Assembly (NCBI GenBank): GCA_900315255.1
Contig: OMYH01000009.1
Coordinates: 1 to 43,816, forward strand
Source of the DNA: an uncultured Eubacteriales bacterium
Lineage (GTDB): Bacteria; Bacillota; Clostridia; Oscillospirales; Acutalibacteraceae
Direction of reading: 5' to 3'
Length of the DNA: 43,816 nucleotides
Shown here: positions 24,278-33,352 of the stretch, in pieces
Position numbering within the stretch: the first letter of the stretch is position 1
Layout: the number at the start of each line of letters is the position of its first letter
The notes under the pieces: generated by a model
Seen by the model: only the letters and a program-made list of their open reading frames with translations
Told to the model about the DNA's origin: nothing
The model's database searches: none
Translations under genes and position numbers: made by a program

Positions 24278-25597
24278 TCAACTATCCTGAATGTTCTTTA
24301 TAATATCCTCGACAGTTGCTTTTGTTTTGGGGTCCTTTTCTATTTTTTTCTCCATTTCCTGAATGGTATAGACTATCGTGGAGTAATGTCTTCCGCCGAA
24401 TTCATCGCCTATTGCTACCATTGACAGACCTGTTACCTGACGTACAACATAGATAGCCACTTGTCTTGCGTTGCTGAGGGCTGCGCGTCTGTTTTTTATT
24501 GCGCGAATTTCCTCTGCTGTAACACCGAAGGTTCTTGCGACTTCCTCAATTATTTTTTCGACTGTAACTGGCATAGGTATGTCGTTTGTCTGAACGTCAG
24601 AGATGACCTCCTGGGCAATAGCTATTGTAAGCTTATCTCCGTTGAGGTATGTTTTTGCTTTTAGCTTTTTTACTACTCCCTCAAGCTGACGTATATTAGT
24701 TTTAAGCTTGTTTGCTATGTATTCGCAGATGTCATCGGAAATAGCGAAATCCAATGTTTCAGCTTTGCTCTTAAGTATCGCTATTCTTGTTTCGATATCC
24801 GGCGGCTGAATGTCTGCAAGCAGTCCCCACTCGAAACGTGTTCTCAATCTGTCCTCAAGGGTTTTTATTTCCTTCGGGGGACGGTCTGATGTCAGCACGA
24901 TCTGCTTTTTTGCTTCATAAAGTGCATTAAAGGTGTGGAAAAACTCTTCCTGAGTTGATTCTTTACCGCCGATGAACTGAACGTCGTCTACAAGAAGAAG
25001 ATCTGCGTTCCTGTATTTTTGTCTGAACTCGGCGGGCTTTCCTCTCCTTAATGAGTCGACTATCTCATTTGTAAAGTCGTCTCCCTTAACATACGCTATC
25101 TTTTTGTTAGGGTCATTCTGTAAAACCTCGTTTTTTATAGCGTGAAGAAGGTGGGTTTTGCCGAGTCCCGAGTTTCCGTAGATGAAAAGAGGGTTATATG
25201 TTCCTCCAGGGTTCTGGGCAACTGCGATAGACGCTGCATGAGCAAATTTGTTTGATGATCCTACGATATAGTTATCAAATGTAAGCGGTGCTTCGTTGTC
25301 ATTCGGATCGTTTGACGGCTCTTGTGGTATATCTTTTTCTATTTCTTCCGGTACCAATAGCTTGACTTCAAATTTTTGTCCGAATATTTCTTCGAACGCT
25401 TCCTCAAGCAGAGTGTTGTAGCATCTGTTTAGGGTCTGCCTGTGAAAGTCATTGGGTACAAGAAGCTTTATCTGTACCAGATCGAAATCGATCTCCTTAG
25501 GTTCAATCCTGCTGATCCATGTCTGAAATCCGACCTTTGTCATCCTTGCTTTGCAGTAGTCGCAGACAAGATTCCATGTTTCGTTAAATGAATCCAT
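24278..25597 (-). CDS. dnaA: replication initiator DnaA
   Basis: A 439-residue AAA+ ATPase that binds oriC and opens it. Walker A is G-N-S-G-L-G-K-T (141-148), Walker B L-L-V-D-D-V-Q-F-I (about 201-209). The sensor arginine region FEWGLLADIQPPD is normal. Domain IV ends with G-G-R-H-Y-S-T-I-V-Y (401-410) where the family signature is GGRDHTTV, so two or three base-contacting positions differ. The ATG is preceded by a weak GGGGG. Its promoter is at 25735-25763. Confidence 0.96.
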   Translation of the reverse strand: MDSFNETWNLVCDYCKARMTKVGFQTWISRIEPKEIDFDLVQIKLLVPNDFHRQTLNRCYNTLLEEAFEEIFGQKFEVKLLVPEEIEKDIPQEPSNDPNDNEAPLTFDNYIVGSSNKFAHAASIAVAQNPGGTYNPLFIYGNSGLGKTHLLHAIKNEVLQNDPNKKIAYVKGDDFTNEIVDSLRRGKPAEFRQKYRNADLLLVDDVQFIGGKESTQEEFFHTFNALYEAKKQIVLTSDRPPKEIKTLEDRLRTRFEWGLLADIQPPDIETRIAILKSKAETLDFAISDDICEYIANKLKTNIRQLEGVVKKLKAKTYLNGDKLTIAIAQEVISDVQTNDIPMPVTVEKIIEEVARTFGVTAEEIRAIKNRRAALSNARQVAIYVVRQVTGLSMVAIGDEFGGRHYSTIVYTIQEMEKKIEKDPKTKATVEDIIKNIQDS

Positions 25598-25734
25598 TAC
25601 AATAACCCCCGATTTTTAATTCTAAGTATTTTTAAAATAAGATCTTGCTGCCGTTTTTTGACAAAAATGAATTGTATGTTTGTCGAACCGCAAATAACGA
25701 CACTATCCCTTATAATAAATTTACAATTAGACTT

Positions 25735-25763
25735 ATTATAACATATTGCCCTGACTTTTTCAA
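25735..25763 (-). promoter_or_regulatory. dnaA promoter
   Basis: On the minus strand TTGAAA (25763-25758), 17 bases, TATAAT (25740-25735), about 137 bases before the dnaA start. The -35 box lies inside TGTTGAAAA (25765-25757), and TTTTCCACA (25783-25775), 8 of 9 to a DnaA box, is just upstream. This suggests autoregulation by DnaA. Confidence 0.7.
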
Positions 25764-25783
25764 CATTTTATCTTTGTGGAAAA

Positions 25784-26088
25784 CTTACAAATTTACATTC
25801 CGGTGTTAAAATATTGATTTATATGAAAATTACTTATAGTTTATTAGCAAATTCGAGATAATTATTCAGGTCAACCTGTAGGGATTTACAGCATATTATT
25901 ATTATTATTTTGTTAAAAATATAGAAAAGAGATATGATATATTGACTTTTTTGAAGAAATTATTTAAATTAATTATGGTAAATGCTGTTATATGCGGTTT
26001 TTTCGGGAATTCTTGAGTTATGAGAAGTTTATGGGGTTATTGTCTGAAAATTTCTGCATTTCAGAAGCATTTTAAATCTGTTTATCTA
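25784..26088. other. AT-rich dnaA-rpmH intergenic region
   Basis: No gene is seen. The stretch is very AT-rich, with an ATT trinucleotide run near 25893-25909 and no exact DnaA box. In Bacillus the corresponding region is the second half of the bipartite origin, so it may contribute to oriC or only hold the divergent promoters. Confidence 0.4.
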
Positions 26089-26118
26089 TTGACATAACGC
26101 TTGTTTTTAATGTATAAT
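26089..26118 (+). promoter_or_regulatory. rpmH promoter
   Basis: Perfect TTGACA (26089-26094) and TATAAT (26113-26118) with an 18-base spacer, about 42 bases before the rpmH start. A strong ribosomal-protein promoter. Confidence 0.85.
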
Positions 26119-26159
26119 GTTAAATTGCAAGGTTATATATTCGAAAGGAGGGGTTTTTC

Positions 26160-26294
26160 ATGCTGAGAACATATCAGCCTAAGAAGCTTCACAGAAAAAA
26201 GGAGCATGGTTTCAGAAAGAGAATGTCCGATCGTAACGGACGCAAGGTATTGGCACGCCGCAGAGCTAAGGGAAGAAAGAGACTTTCTTACTAA
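26160..26294 (+). CDS. rpmH: 50S ribosomal protein L34
   Basis: The 44-residue, strongly basic L34 of the large ribosomal subunit. The opening M-L-R-T-Y-Q-P-K-K and the block [15 protein letters not shown] form the invariant family core; it ends KGRKRLSY. It is preceded by AAAGGAGGGG and starts with the last A of base 26160. Confidence 0.97.
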   Translation: MLRTYQPKKLHRKKEHGFRKRMSDRNGRKVLARRRAKGRKRLSY

Positions 26295-26328
26295 TCAGCT
26301 TTGCATATTCGGCTTTAGCGGACATTAG

Positions 26329-26362
26329 GGTATATCTTCGAAGAATAAAGCGAAGATATACC
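26329..26362 (+). terminator. hairpin between rpmH and rnpA
   Basis: GGTATATCTTCG (26329-26340) pairs perfectly with CGAAGATATACC (26351-26362). No T-run follows, so it looks like a partial terminator or processing site that lets L34 be made in excess of RNase P protein. Confidence 0.6.
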
Positions 26363-26405
26363 TATTTGTTGCCGTTATTCATTATTTTCCGAAACAGGGA
26401 TTTGT

Positions 26406-26747
26406 ATGGCAGGATTACTGACTATAAAAGAAAATAATACCTTCAGAAGGTTATACCGCTCAAAAAAATGCTATGTATACCCGAAAATTGTTGTTTATGT
26501 AACAAAAAATCGTCTGGGTGTTTTCAGGTACGGGATAACAGCCGGAAAAAAGGTTGGAAAAGCCGTATCGCGCAGCAGATGCAGACGGGTGATCCGCGCA
26601 GCCCTTGATGTCTATAAAGATGAACTTATGAATGTCAGGTGCGGATATGATGTTGTGTTTGTTGCAAGAGCAAAAACAGTAAAATGCAAGTCAACAGAGC
26701 TTGTGCAGCCGATAGGGGAAAGCCTGAAAAAAAGCGGAGTGATCTGA
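26406..26747 (+). CDS. rnpA: ribonuclease P protein component
   Basis: A 113-residue basic protein that helps the RNase P RNA mature tRNA 5' ends. It shows LTIKENNTFRRLYRS near the start and the RNR-type motif AVSRSRCRRVIR (canonical form AVxRNRxKR). Only a weak CAGGGA precedes its ATG, in line with its lower need than L34. It overlaps nothing, and its TGA is directly followed by the yidD ATG. Confidence 0.93.
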   Translation: MAGLLTIKENNTFRRLYRSKKCYVYPKIVVYVTKNRLGVFRYGITAGKKVGKAVSRSRCRRVIRAALDVYKDELMNVRCGYDVVFVARAKTVKCKSTELVQPIGESLKKSGVI

Positions 26748-26996
26748 ATGAAAAAGCTTTTTATTATGCTTATCAGGTTTTATCAGAAACATATCTCCTC
26801 TAAAACGCCGCCTTGCTGCCGGTTTTATCCGACGTGTTCGCAATACGGGATCGAGGCGATAGGCAGGTTCGGAGCATTGAAGGGGAGTGTTTTGACCATC
26901 TGGCGTATTTTAAGGTGTAATCCGTTTGTTAAAGGTGGTTTTGACCCCGTTCCGCCGAAGAAATATAAGGTTATAGAGTATAAGAAAAAGAATTGA
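26748..26996 (+). CDS. yidD: membrane protein insertion efficiency factor YidD
   Basis: An 82-residue YidD protein. The signature [11 protein letters not shown] and the C-N-P-F...G-G-F-D-P-V-P block are complete. YidD sits at the inner membrane and assists YidC. The ATG abuts the rnpA stop. Confidence 0.95.
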   Translation: MKKLFIMLIRFYQKHISSKTPPCCRFYPTCSQYGIEAIGRFGALKGSVLTIWRILRCNPFVKGGFDPVPPKKYKVIEYKKKN

Positions 26997-27042
26997 TGAC
27001 TAATAGGTATGCCGTTTTTACCACGGTTGAAAGGAATTTTTG

Positions 27043-28023
27043 ATGAACGATATATTTAACTTTATAGGCAGCCTTTTCGGATATCTGCTTTGGGGAGCGT
27101 TTTATCTTGTAAAGAATTTTGCTGTTGCTATTCTTTTGTTCACCGTTGTTTTGAGAATAATACAGTTCCCGATGCAGATAAAAAGCCAGAAAAATATGGC
27201 TGCAAATATGCGTTTGCAGAAAAAACAGAAGGAGATACAGGAAAAGTACGGTCGTGACAAGGCTAAGGCAAGCGAAGAAATGTCAAAACTGTATGAAAAA
27301 GAAAATGTTGATCCTATGAGCGGCTGTTTAACAACGCTTATCCCTATGTTTTTGCTTATGGGAGTTTATTGGACGGTAAGAAATCCGCTCACCAATACTC
27401 TTCACATCAATAAAGCAAGTGTTCAGGAAGCGCTTGCGTATCTCAAAGGTCTGCCTGTTATCGGCGGCAATATCAATGAATATTACGGAGAGATCAACCT
27501 TATCAGTTATTTTTCCGATATAAAAGAAAATCTCACTTGCTTTTCAAGTGCAGATATGAGCAAAATTGAATCATTCGCAAACGGTTTTACACTTTTTGGC
27601 ATGAATCTTCTTGACGCTCCTAATCTTCACGGTGTGTCGTCTGTTTATATTTTGATTCCTGTACTGTGTTTTGTATCTTCTTTTGGTACAAGCTTTATAT
27701 CAATGAGAATGAACGGCACACAGCTTAAGGGTCAGCAGGGCTGCATGAGCGCCATGTTTTTGCTTATGCCTCTGATGTCGGCATATATCGCTTATACGGT
27801 TCCGTCGGCGATGGGGCTTTACTGGATTTACTCCAGTATAATCGGGTTTGTATCCACGATCATTTTACATAAATTCTATAATGCAGAGTCTATGACTGCA
27901 CTTGAAGAGGCGAGAAGAATTGCACTGTTGGAGTCTGAAGAAGCTTCAGTAAGACAGGTAGTCAGAACGTACAGTTCAGGAAGCAGTAACAGTGGTAAAA
28001 GTAAGAAAAAGAAGAAAAAGTAA
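27043..28023 (+). CDS. yidC: membrane protein insertase YidC/OxaA
   Basis: A 326-residue polytopic insertase of the YidC/Oxa1/Alb3 family. It places proteins into the cytoplasmic membrane with or without SecYEG. Visible are the first spans (LLWGAFYLVKNFAVAILLFTVVLR, split by a positively charged loop MQIKSQKNM), the conserved IQEKYGRD segment, and late spans (MPLMSAYIAYTVPSAMGLYWIYSS). The C-terminal tail is basic (SGKSKKKKKK), as in Gram-positive YidC that binds ribosomes. ATG at 27043 is preferred; AAAGGAA precedes. Confidence 0.94.
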   Translation: MNDIFNFIGSLFGYLLWGAFYLVKNFAVAILLFTVVLRIIQFPMQIKSQKNMAANMRLQKKQKEIQEKYGRDKAKASEEMSKLYEKENVDPMSGCLTTLIPMFLLMGVYWTVRNPLTNTLHINKASVQEALAYLKGLPVIGGNINEYYGEINLISYFSDIKENLTCFSSADMSKIESFANGFTLFGMNLLDAPNLHGVSSVYILIPVLCFVSSFGTSFISMRMNGTQLKGQQGCMSAMFLLMPLMSAYIAYTVPSAMGLYWIYSSIIGFVSTIILHKFYNAESMTALEEARRIALLESEEASVRQVVRTYSSGSSNSGKSKKKKKK

Positions 28024-28045
28024 GAGATAATTTGGAGGTGTGACT

Positions 28046-28942
28046 GTGATTAAAGAGGCATTTGGGACAGGTGACTCTATAGAGCGTGCATTGGCTGTCG
28101 CATGCAGCGAGCTTGGTGTACAGCCTGATCAGGTCGAGTACGAGGTAATTCAGGCTCCGGAAAAGAAAAAATTCGGTATTTTTGGCGGAGCAGACGCAAA
28201 GGTAAGAGCATATATAAATATCACACCGTCGCAGCGTGCGGCTGATTATTTGAAAAATGTTCTTGCTCTCATGGGACTTAGCGAAATTGAGCTTGATGTT
28301 AAAGAAGAGGATAACACTGCGGAAATCGAGCTTAAGGGTGAAGATGTCGGTTATGTTATCGGCAGGAGAGGCGAAACTCTCGATGCTTTGCAGTATCTTT
28401 CGGGACTTGTTGCAAATCATGGTGAGGAAGATTATTACAGAGTAACTATCAATACCGGCAATTACAGAGAAAAGAGAGAGGTGACTCTTGAAAATCTCGG
28501 TAAAAAACTTGCTTATAAGGTCGTGAAAACAGGCAAGAGCGTAAATCTTGAGCCTATGAATCCTTATGAGAGAAGAATTATACATACGGCAGTCCAGAAG
28601 GTCAACGGCGCTATCTCATTTTCAGAGGGTGAAATTCTCAACCGTCACGTTGTTATCGCTCCCGATCCGAAGAATCCTGTTAAGCCCAGAAGAAATTATA
28701 ACAATAAGGGCAGAAGAAACGGAAATTCAGGCAAGGGGTCGTATAATCGGAATTCAAACGGCGGTTATAAGAGAACACCTTATAAGCAGAATTTTGAGAG
28801 AAAGCCTTATCAGAATAAGTATAACAAGCCTGCCGATGATGAATTTATAGGTTCATCGTCAACACTTAATCAAAGAAGTCCTATTGAAAAAGCAGGTCTT
28901 CCGCTTTTCAGTAAGATCGAGAAGAAGTCGACTGAAGAATAA
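28046..28942 (+). CDS. jag: RNA-binding protein Jag/KhpB
   Basis: A 298-residue protein with an N-terminal Jag domain (IKEAFGTGDSIERAL..., KKKFGIFGGADAKVRA), a KH domain (VIGRRGETLDALQYL) and an R3H domain (RRIIHTAVQ... with RHVVIAP). It binds RNA with KhpA and is linked to cell-division and elongation control. The C-terminal tail is long, basic, Asn/Gly/Arg-rich and probably disordered. The GTG at 28046, 7 bases after GGAGG, is the better start; the GTG at 28040 would be too close. Confidence 0.9.
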   Translation: MIKEAFGTGDSIERALAVACSELGVQPDQVEYEVIQAPEKKKFGIFGGADAKVRAYINITPSQRAADYLKNVLALMGLSEIELDVKEEDNTAEIELKGEDVGYVIGRRGETLDALQYLSGLVANHGEEDYYRVTINTGNYREKREVTLENLGKKLAYKVVKTGKSVNLEPMNPYERRIIHTAVQKVNGAISFSEGEILNRHVVIAPDPKNPVKPRRNYNNKGRRNGNSGKGSYNRNSNGGYKRTPYKQNFERKPYQNKYNKPADDEFIGSSSTLNQRSPIEKAGLPLFSKIEKKSTEE

Positions 28943-28970
28943 AAGAATATCTCTCGGAATTCGAGAGCTT

Positions 28971-29000
28971 ATAAGCGAAGGTTTCGAGCCTTCGCTTATT
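28971..29000 (+). terminator. hairpin after jag
   Basis: ATAAGCGAAGG pairs with CCTTCGCTTAT (28971-28999) around TTTCGAG. A weak T-rich tail (TTCGTTTTAT) follows. Confidence 0.7.
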
Positions 29001-29088
29001 TCGTTTTATAAAAGAGCTATATACGAGAAAGGATAAATAATAGTTCGGGTTTTATGTTATCCCGTTAAAAATATACATCATTATTTAT

Positions 29089-29328
29089 GTGATATCTATG
29101 ATATGCGCTGTTCTGATCTCTATGATAGGAGAGAATGACGGCGATGTTGTTGTAGGATTATTTTTTCTTTTTTTCGGTATCTTTTTTTGTGTTTCATCAG
29201 TTGTTGGTCATGTTATATCATTAATAACTATTATTTCTATACCAAAATATTTTAAAAATAATAAAAGGATGAAATTGAAGCTTATATTTACAGTTATTTC
29301 GGCTGCATATATATTGTCACTTTTTTAG
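29089..29328 (+). CDS. hypothetical small hydrophobic protein
   Basis: A 79-residue frame starting at a GTG (29089) with an alternative ATG at 29098. It contains three likely membrane spans (AVLISMIG, VVGLFFLFFGIFFCVSSV, FTVISAAYILSLF). No ribosome-binding site is convincing, and no family is recognised. It lies alone between the jag hairpin and mnmE. It could be real or chance-open. Confidence 0.35.
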   Translation: MISMICAVLISMIGENDGDVVVGLFFLFFGIFFCVSSVVGHVISLITIISIPKYFKNNKRMKLKLIFTVISAAYILSLF

Positions 29329-29382
29329 CGTTTGCGTAATGAGAACGCTTGATTTTTCATTATTTAAAAACAGGTGAGTTTT

Positions 29383-30759
29383 ATGAATATTATTGAACAA
29401 TCTACGATTGCTGCCGTTTCAACTCCTTTAGGTATGGGCGGTATCAGCGTTATAAGAATATCGGGTAAAGACGCAGTATCTGTTGCGGATAAGGTTTTTG
29501 TTTCTGTCAGCGGAAAGAAGCTTGCGGACATGAAGGGATACACAGCCGCATACGGAAAAATATATGACGACGGAGAATTGCTTGATGAGGCTGTTGCAAC
29601 CGTATTTATTGCTCCGAACAGCTATACGGGTGAAAATGTAGTAGAGCTTTCGTGCCATGGGGGTATGTATATTACGTCGCAGGTATTGAGAACCGTTCTT
29701 GATCACGGTGCTGTGACTGCAGAACCGGGAGAGTTCACCAAGCGAGCTTTTTTGAACGGCAAGATAGATTTAACCGAATCAGAAGCTGTGATGGATATTA
29801 TTTCGGCAAAGGGGAGAGCCGCAGCGCGTTCTGCTATCGGCATTAAAGAGGGAAGGTTAAGACATGAAATAGACGATGTTAAGGCTTCTCTGATTGATTC
29901 TGCCGCTCATCTTTCCGCATGGGCGGATTATCCCGAGGAGGATATTCCCGAGGTATCGGCAGATACATTAAACGAAAATATAACCGTTGCTTTACAAAAG
30001 CTGGATTCGCTATTAAAAGGATATGATATAGGGAAGTCTGTAAAAGAGGGAATAGACACTCTGATCATAGGCAAGCCGAATGTCGGGAAGTCTACACTTA
30101 TGAATTTTTTGTCAGGAAGTGAAAAGAGTATCGTAACAGACATTCCCGGAACTACAAGGGATATAATCGAAGAAACGGTTGTACTCGGTAATGCAGTTCT
30201 GCGTTTGTCTGATACGGCAGGACTGCGTGAAACCGATAACCCAATAGAAAAAATCGGTGTTGACCGCGCAAAAAAGAGAATAGAGTCATGCGGACTTGTT
30301 CTTGCTGTGTTTGACGCTTCACGTACACTTGATGATGACGATAAATCAATGCTCAATTTGATAGGTGACGTTCCGTCTGTTGCGGTTATTAATAAAAGCG
30401 ATCTGTGTATTGTACTTGATGTCGATCATGTAAAGTCAAAAGTCAGTGAGGCAGTATATATCTCTGCTGTCACAGGTGACGGAATTGATGAACTTATCGC
30501 TGTGGTAGAGAGAATCACGGGCGCAGCAGAGTTTGATGAGAATACGGCTGTTCTCTCAACTGAAAGACAGCGTGAATGTACAATGCGTGCCAAAAATGCA
30601 TTGGAGGAAGCTTTGAATGCATTACACTCCGGATTGACTCTCGATGCAGTTACTGTATCAATAGAAGAAGCGATACAAGCGCTGCTTGAGCTTACAGGTG
30701 AACGTGTCGGCGAGGTTGTGGTACACAGCGTGTTTTCAAAATTCTGTGTCGGAAAGTAA
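29383..30759 (+). CDS. mnmE: tRNA modification GTPase MnmE
   Basis: A 458-residue GTPase that works with MnmG to modify U34 of certain tRNAs. The tetrahydrofolate-binding N-terminal domain begins STIAAVSTPLGMGGISVIR. The G domain shows G1 G-K-P-N-V-G-K-S-T, G2 G-T-T-R-D, G3 D-T-A-G-L and G4 N-K-S-D. The essential C-terminal C-V-G-K ends the protein. The ATG at 29383 is chosen since CAGGTGAG precedes it; the longer GTG frame overlaps that site. mnmG follows 16 bases later. Confidence 0.96.
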   Translation: MNIIEQSTIAAVSTPLGMGGISVIRISGKDAVSVADKVFVSVSGKKLADMKGYTAAYGKIYDDGELLDEAVATVFIAPNSYTGENVVELSCHGGMYITSQVLRTVLDHGAVTAEPGEFTKRAFLNGKIDLTESEAVMDIISAKGRAAARSAIGIKEGRLRHEIDDVKASLIDSAAHLSAWADYPEEDIPEVSADTLNENITVALQKLDSLLKGYDIGKSVKEGIDTLIIGKPNVGKSTLMNFLSGSEKSIVTDIPGTTRDIIEETVVLGNAVLRLSDTAGLRETDNPIEKIGVDRAKKRIESCGLVLAVFDASRTLDDDDKSMLNLIGDVPSVAVINKSDLCIVLDVDHVKSKVSEAVYISAVTGDGIDELIAVVERITGAAEFDENTAVLSTERQRECTMRAKNALEEALNALHSGLTLDAVTVSIEEAIQALLELTGERVGEVVVHSVFSKFCVGK

Positions 30760-30775
30760 TTTGGGGGGATAAATT

Positions 30776-32635
30776 TTGAGTTATTTTGCAGGAAAATATG
30801 ACGTTGCAGTGATCGGCGCAGGTCATGCAGGGATCGAAGCAGCACTTGCGTCTGCCAGACTTGGCTGCAGGACGATCGTGTTTACCATAAATATGGATGC
30901 TGTCGGCAACTGCCCTTGCAATCCGTCTATCGGAGGTACAGCAAAGGGACATCTCGTGCGTGAGATAGATGCTTTAGGCGGCGAGATGGGCAAAACTGCC
31001 GATGAATGTCTTTTACAGATGCGTATGCTGAATAGAGGAAAAGGCCCTGCCGTTCACTCACTGCGTGCTCAGATAGACAGACGTAAATACAGTGAAACGA
31101 TGAAACATAAACTGGAGCTTCAGGAAAATCTCGAACTTCATCAGGCAGAGATCACTGAAATTGAAGAACTGGATGATCATTGGAAGGTCACTACAAGAAT
31201 GGGTGCCGAGTATGATGTGAAGGCAGTCATTATAGCTACGGGAACATATCTCGGTGGAAGGATCTACATAGGTGAAGTATCGTATGAAAGCGGACCTGAC
31301 GGAATATTCCCGGCGACTTTCCTGGGAAATTCTCTGAAAAAGCTCGGGCTGTCTTTAAGAAGATTCAAGACAGGTACACCTGCCAGAGTGCTGAAATCAA
31401 GTATAGATTTCTCTGATCTTGAAGAACAGAGCGGTGATGAGCCTGTTATTCCTTTCTCATACGAAACCGAAGAGCAGTTGGAAAACAAAGTTGTATGTCA
31501 TATCAGCTGGACCAATGAGAATACTAAGAAGATCATTCTTGATAACATAAATCGTTCTCCATTATACAGCGGTATGATCCACGGAGTAGGTCCGAGATAC
31601 TGCCCAAGTCTTGAGGATAAGATCGTCAGATTCAGTGATAAGGAAAGACATCAGCTTTTTATTGAACCGTGCGGAGAGAATACAGAAGAAATGTATCTTC
31701 AGGGAATGTCGTCCTCTCTACCCGAAGAAGTTCAGATACAGTTTTATCATTCTATTAAGGGGCTTGAAAATGCTATAGTTATGCGTCCTGCGTATGCTAT
31801 AGAATATGACTGTGTCGATCCGCTTCAGATGGATAATACGCTCGAGTTTATTGAACATAAAGGTTTGTATGGTGCCGGACAATTCAATGGCTCGTCGGGT
31901 TATGAGGAGGCAGCCGCACAGGGACTGGTTGCCGGGATCAATGCTGCATTAAAAATCAAGGGAGAGGATCCGATGATCCTCGACAGAGCTGGGTCATATA
32001 TCGGTACTCTCATTGATGATCTTGTTACAAAGGGAGCTAATGATCCGTATAGAATCATGACTTCACGAAGCGAGTACAGGTTAATTCTGAGGCAGGATAA
32101 TGCAGACGAACGTTTAACTCCCATAGGAAGAAGAATTGGGCTTATCAGTGATAAAAGATATGAGAAATATCTGAAAAAACAAGAGTTTAAAGCAAAAGAA
32201 CTTGACAGAATAAAGCATACCGTAATATCGCCGTCTGAAGAGATTAACAATATACTTGTTTCACGTGAAACATCTCCGATCATTACCGGAGTGAAGCTTG
32301 TTGATCTGTTAAAGCGTCCGCAGCTGTCATACGAAGTATTGAAACCAATAGATAAAGATAGACCCGAGCTGGACGCCAATATTTTTGAACAGATCGAGGT
32401 TGAAGTCAAGTACGAGGGGTATATCAAAAAACAGCTTGCCCAAGTTGAACAGATGAGGCGTATGGAAAGTAAATCCCTACCCATTGATCTGGACTATAAA
32501 ACAATCGCAGGGTTAAGACTTGAAGCACAAGAAAAGCTCAACAAGGTACATCCGAGTAACTTAGGTCAGGCGGCAAGAATATCTGGTGTCAGCCCTGCAG
32601 ACATAAGTGTACTTGTAATCTGGCTGTCAAGGTGA
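30776..32635 (+). CDS. mnmG: tRNA modification enzyme MnmG (GidA)
   Basis: A 619-residue FAD enzyme, the partner of MnmE. The dinucleotide-binding loop G-A-G-H-A-G-I-E-A-A is near the start, followed by the NPSIGGTAKGHLVREIDALGG region and HGVGPRYCPSLEDK. Start codon is TTG behind GGGGGG. Within the coding sequence a perfect parS lies at 32257-32272, encoding V-S-R-E-T, the same place as in several other bacteria. rsmG follows with only a few bases between. Confidence 0.96.
   Translation: MSYFAGKYDVAVIGAGHAGIEAALASARLGCRTIVFTINMDAVGNCPCNPSIGGTAKGHLVREIDALGGEMGKTADECLLQMRMLNRGKGPAVHSLRAQIDRRKYSETMKHKLELQENLELHQAEITEIEELDDHWKVTTRMGAEYDVKAVIIATGTYLGGRIYIGEVSYESGPDGIFPATFLGNSLKKLGLSLRRFKTGTPARVLKSSIDFSDLEEQSGDEPVIPFSYETEEQLENKVVCHISWTNENTKKIILDNINRSPLYSGMIHGVGPRYCPSLEDKIVRFSDKERHQLFIEPCGENTEEMYLQGMSSSLPEEVQIQFYHSIKGLENAIVMRPAYAIEYDCVDPLQMDNTLEFIEHKGLYGAGQFNGSSGYEEAAAQGLVAGINAALKIKGEDPMILDRAGSYIGTLIDDLVTKGANDPYRIMTSRSEYRLILRQDNADERLTPIGRRIGLISDKRYEKYLKKQEFKAKELDRIKHTVISPSEEINNILVSRETSPIITGVKLVDLLKRPQLSYEVLKPIDKDRPELDANIFEQIEVEVKYEGYIKKQLAQVEQMRRMESKSLPIDLDYKTIAGLRLEAQEKLNKVHPSNLGQAARISGVSPADISVLVIWLSR
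32257..32272. promoter_or_regulatory. parS site inside mnmG
   Basis: TGTTTCACGTGAAACA, a perfect 16-bp palindrome equal to the Firmicutes parS consensus, on which ParB nucleates. Confidence 0.95.
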
Positions 32636-32644
32636 GGTGTGTAT

Positions 32645-33349
32645 ATGCAGAAATTGAGAGAATTATGCAAGAATATTAATATTACCCTCGACGAAACTGC
32701 CCTCGAACGTTTCAGAATATATATGAATCTTGTTTTGGAATGGAACGAAAAAATAAACCTTACCGCTATCACAGATAGAGATGAGTTCATAATAAAGCAT
32801 TTTTATGACAGTATTACGTTGTTGTCATGTACCGATATTAAAAATGGTGCAAAGGTAATTGATATAGGTACGGGAGCAGGATTCCCGGGGATACCTTTAC
32901 TGATAGTCAGACCTGACATAAAGCTTACACTTCTGGATAGTCTTAATAAAAGGATACTTTTCCTGAAGGAAACCATACTCCCGAATCTTGATCTCTCGGC
33001 TGAAACAATTCACGGCAGGGCAGAGGATTATTCAAAGCTACCGCAATATCGTGAGAGATATGATTATGCAGTGAGCAGAGCTGTTGCTAACTTGTCGGCT
33101 TTATCGGAATACTGTATGCCGTTTGTAGGAAAAGGCGGAGAGTTCATTTCAATGAAAGGCCCGGATATTCATGAAGAGTTGGATATAGCTCAATCTGCAA
33201 TTCGCACTCTTGGAGGAGCCGTAAAAGAAGTAAGAATAATGTCCTTACCAGATAACAGCGGAAGAAGTATTGTAATTGTTAAGAAAATCAATAAGACTCC
33301 AGACAAATATCCGAGACGCGGAGTAAAAATTAATAAGAATCCACTATAA
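32645..33349 (+). CDS. rsmG: 16S rRNA (guanine-N7) methyltransferase RsmG
   Basis: A 234-residue SAM-dependent methyltransferase (GidB) that modifies G527 of 16S rRNA. Motif I is V-I-D-I-G-T-G-A-G-F-P-G-I-P, and a further conserved block is Y-D-Y-A-V-S-R-A-V-A. Loss of this enzyme is known to cause low-level streptomycin resistance. The ATG at 32645 is preferred to the GTG at 32639. Its RBS (AGGTGAGG) overlaps the mnmG stop. Confidence 0.94.
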   Translation: MQKLRELCKNINITLDETALERFRIYMNLVLEWNEKINLTAITDRDEFIIKHFYDSITLLSCTDIKNGAKVIDIGTGAGFPGIPLLIVRPDIKLTLLDSLNKRILFLKETILPNLDLSAETIHGRAEDYSKLPQYRERYDYAVSRAVANLSALSEYCMPFVGKGGEFISMKGPDIHEELDIAQSAIRTLGGAVKEVRIMSLPDNSGRSIVIVKKINKTPDKYPRRGVKINKNPL

Positions 33350-33352
33350 CCG

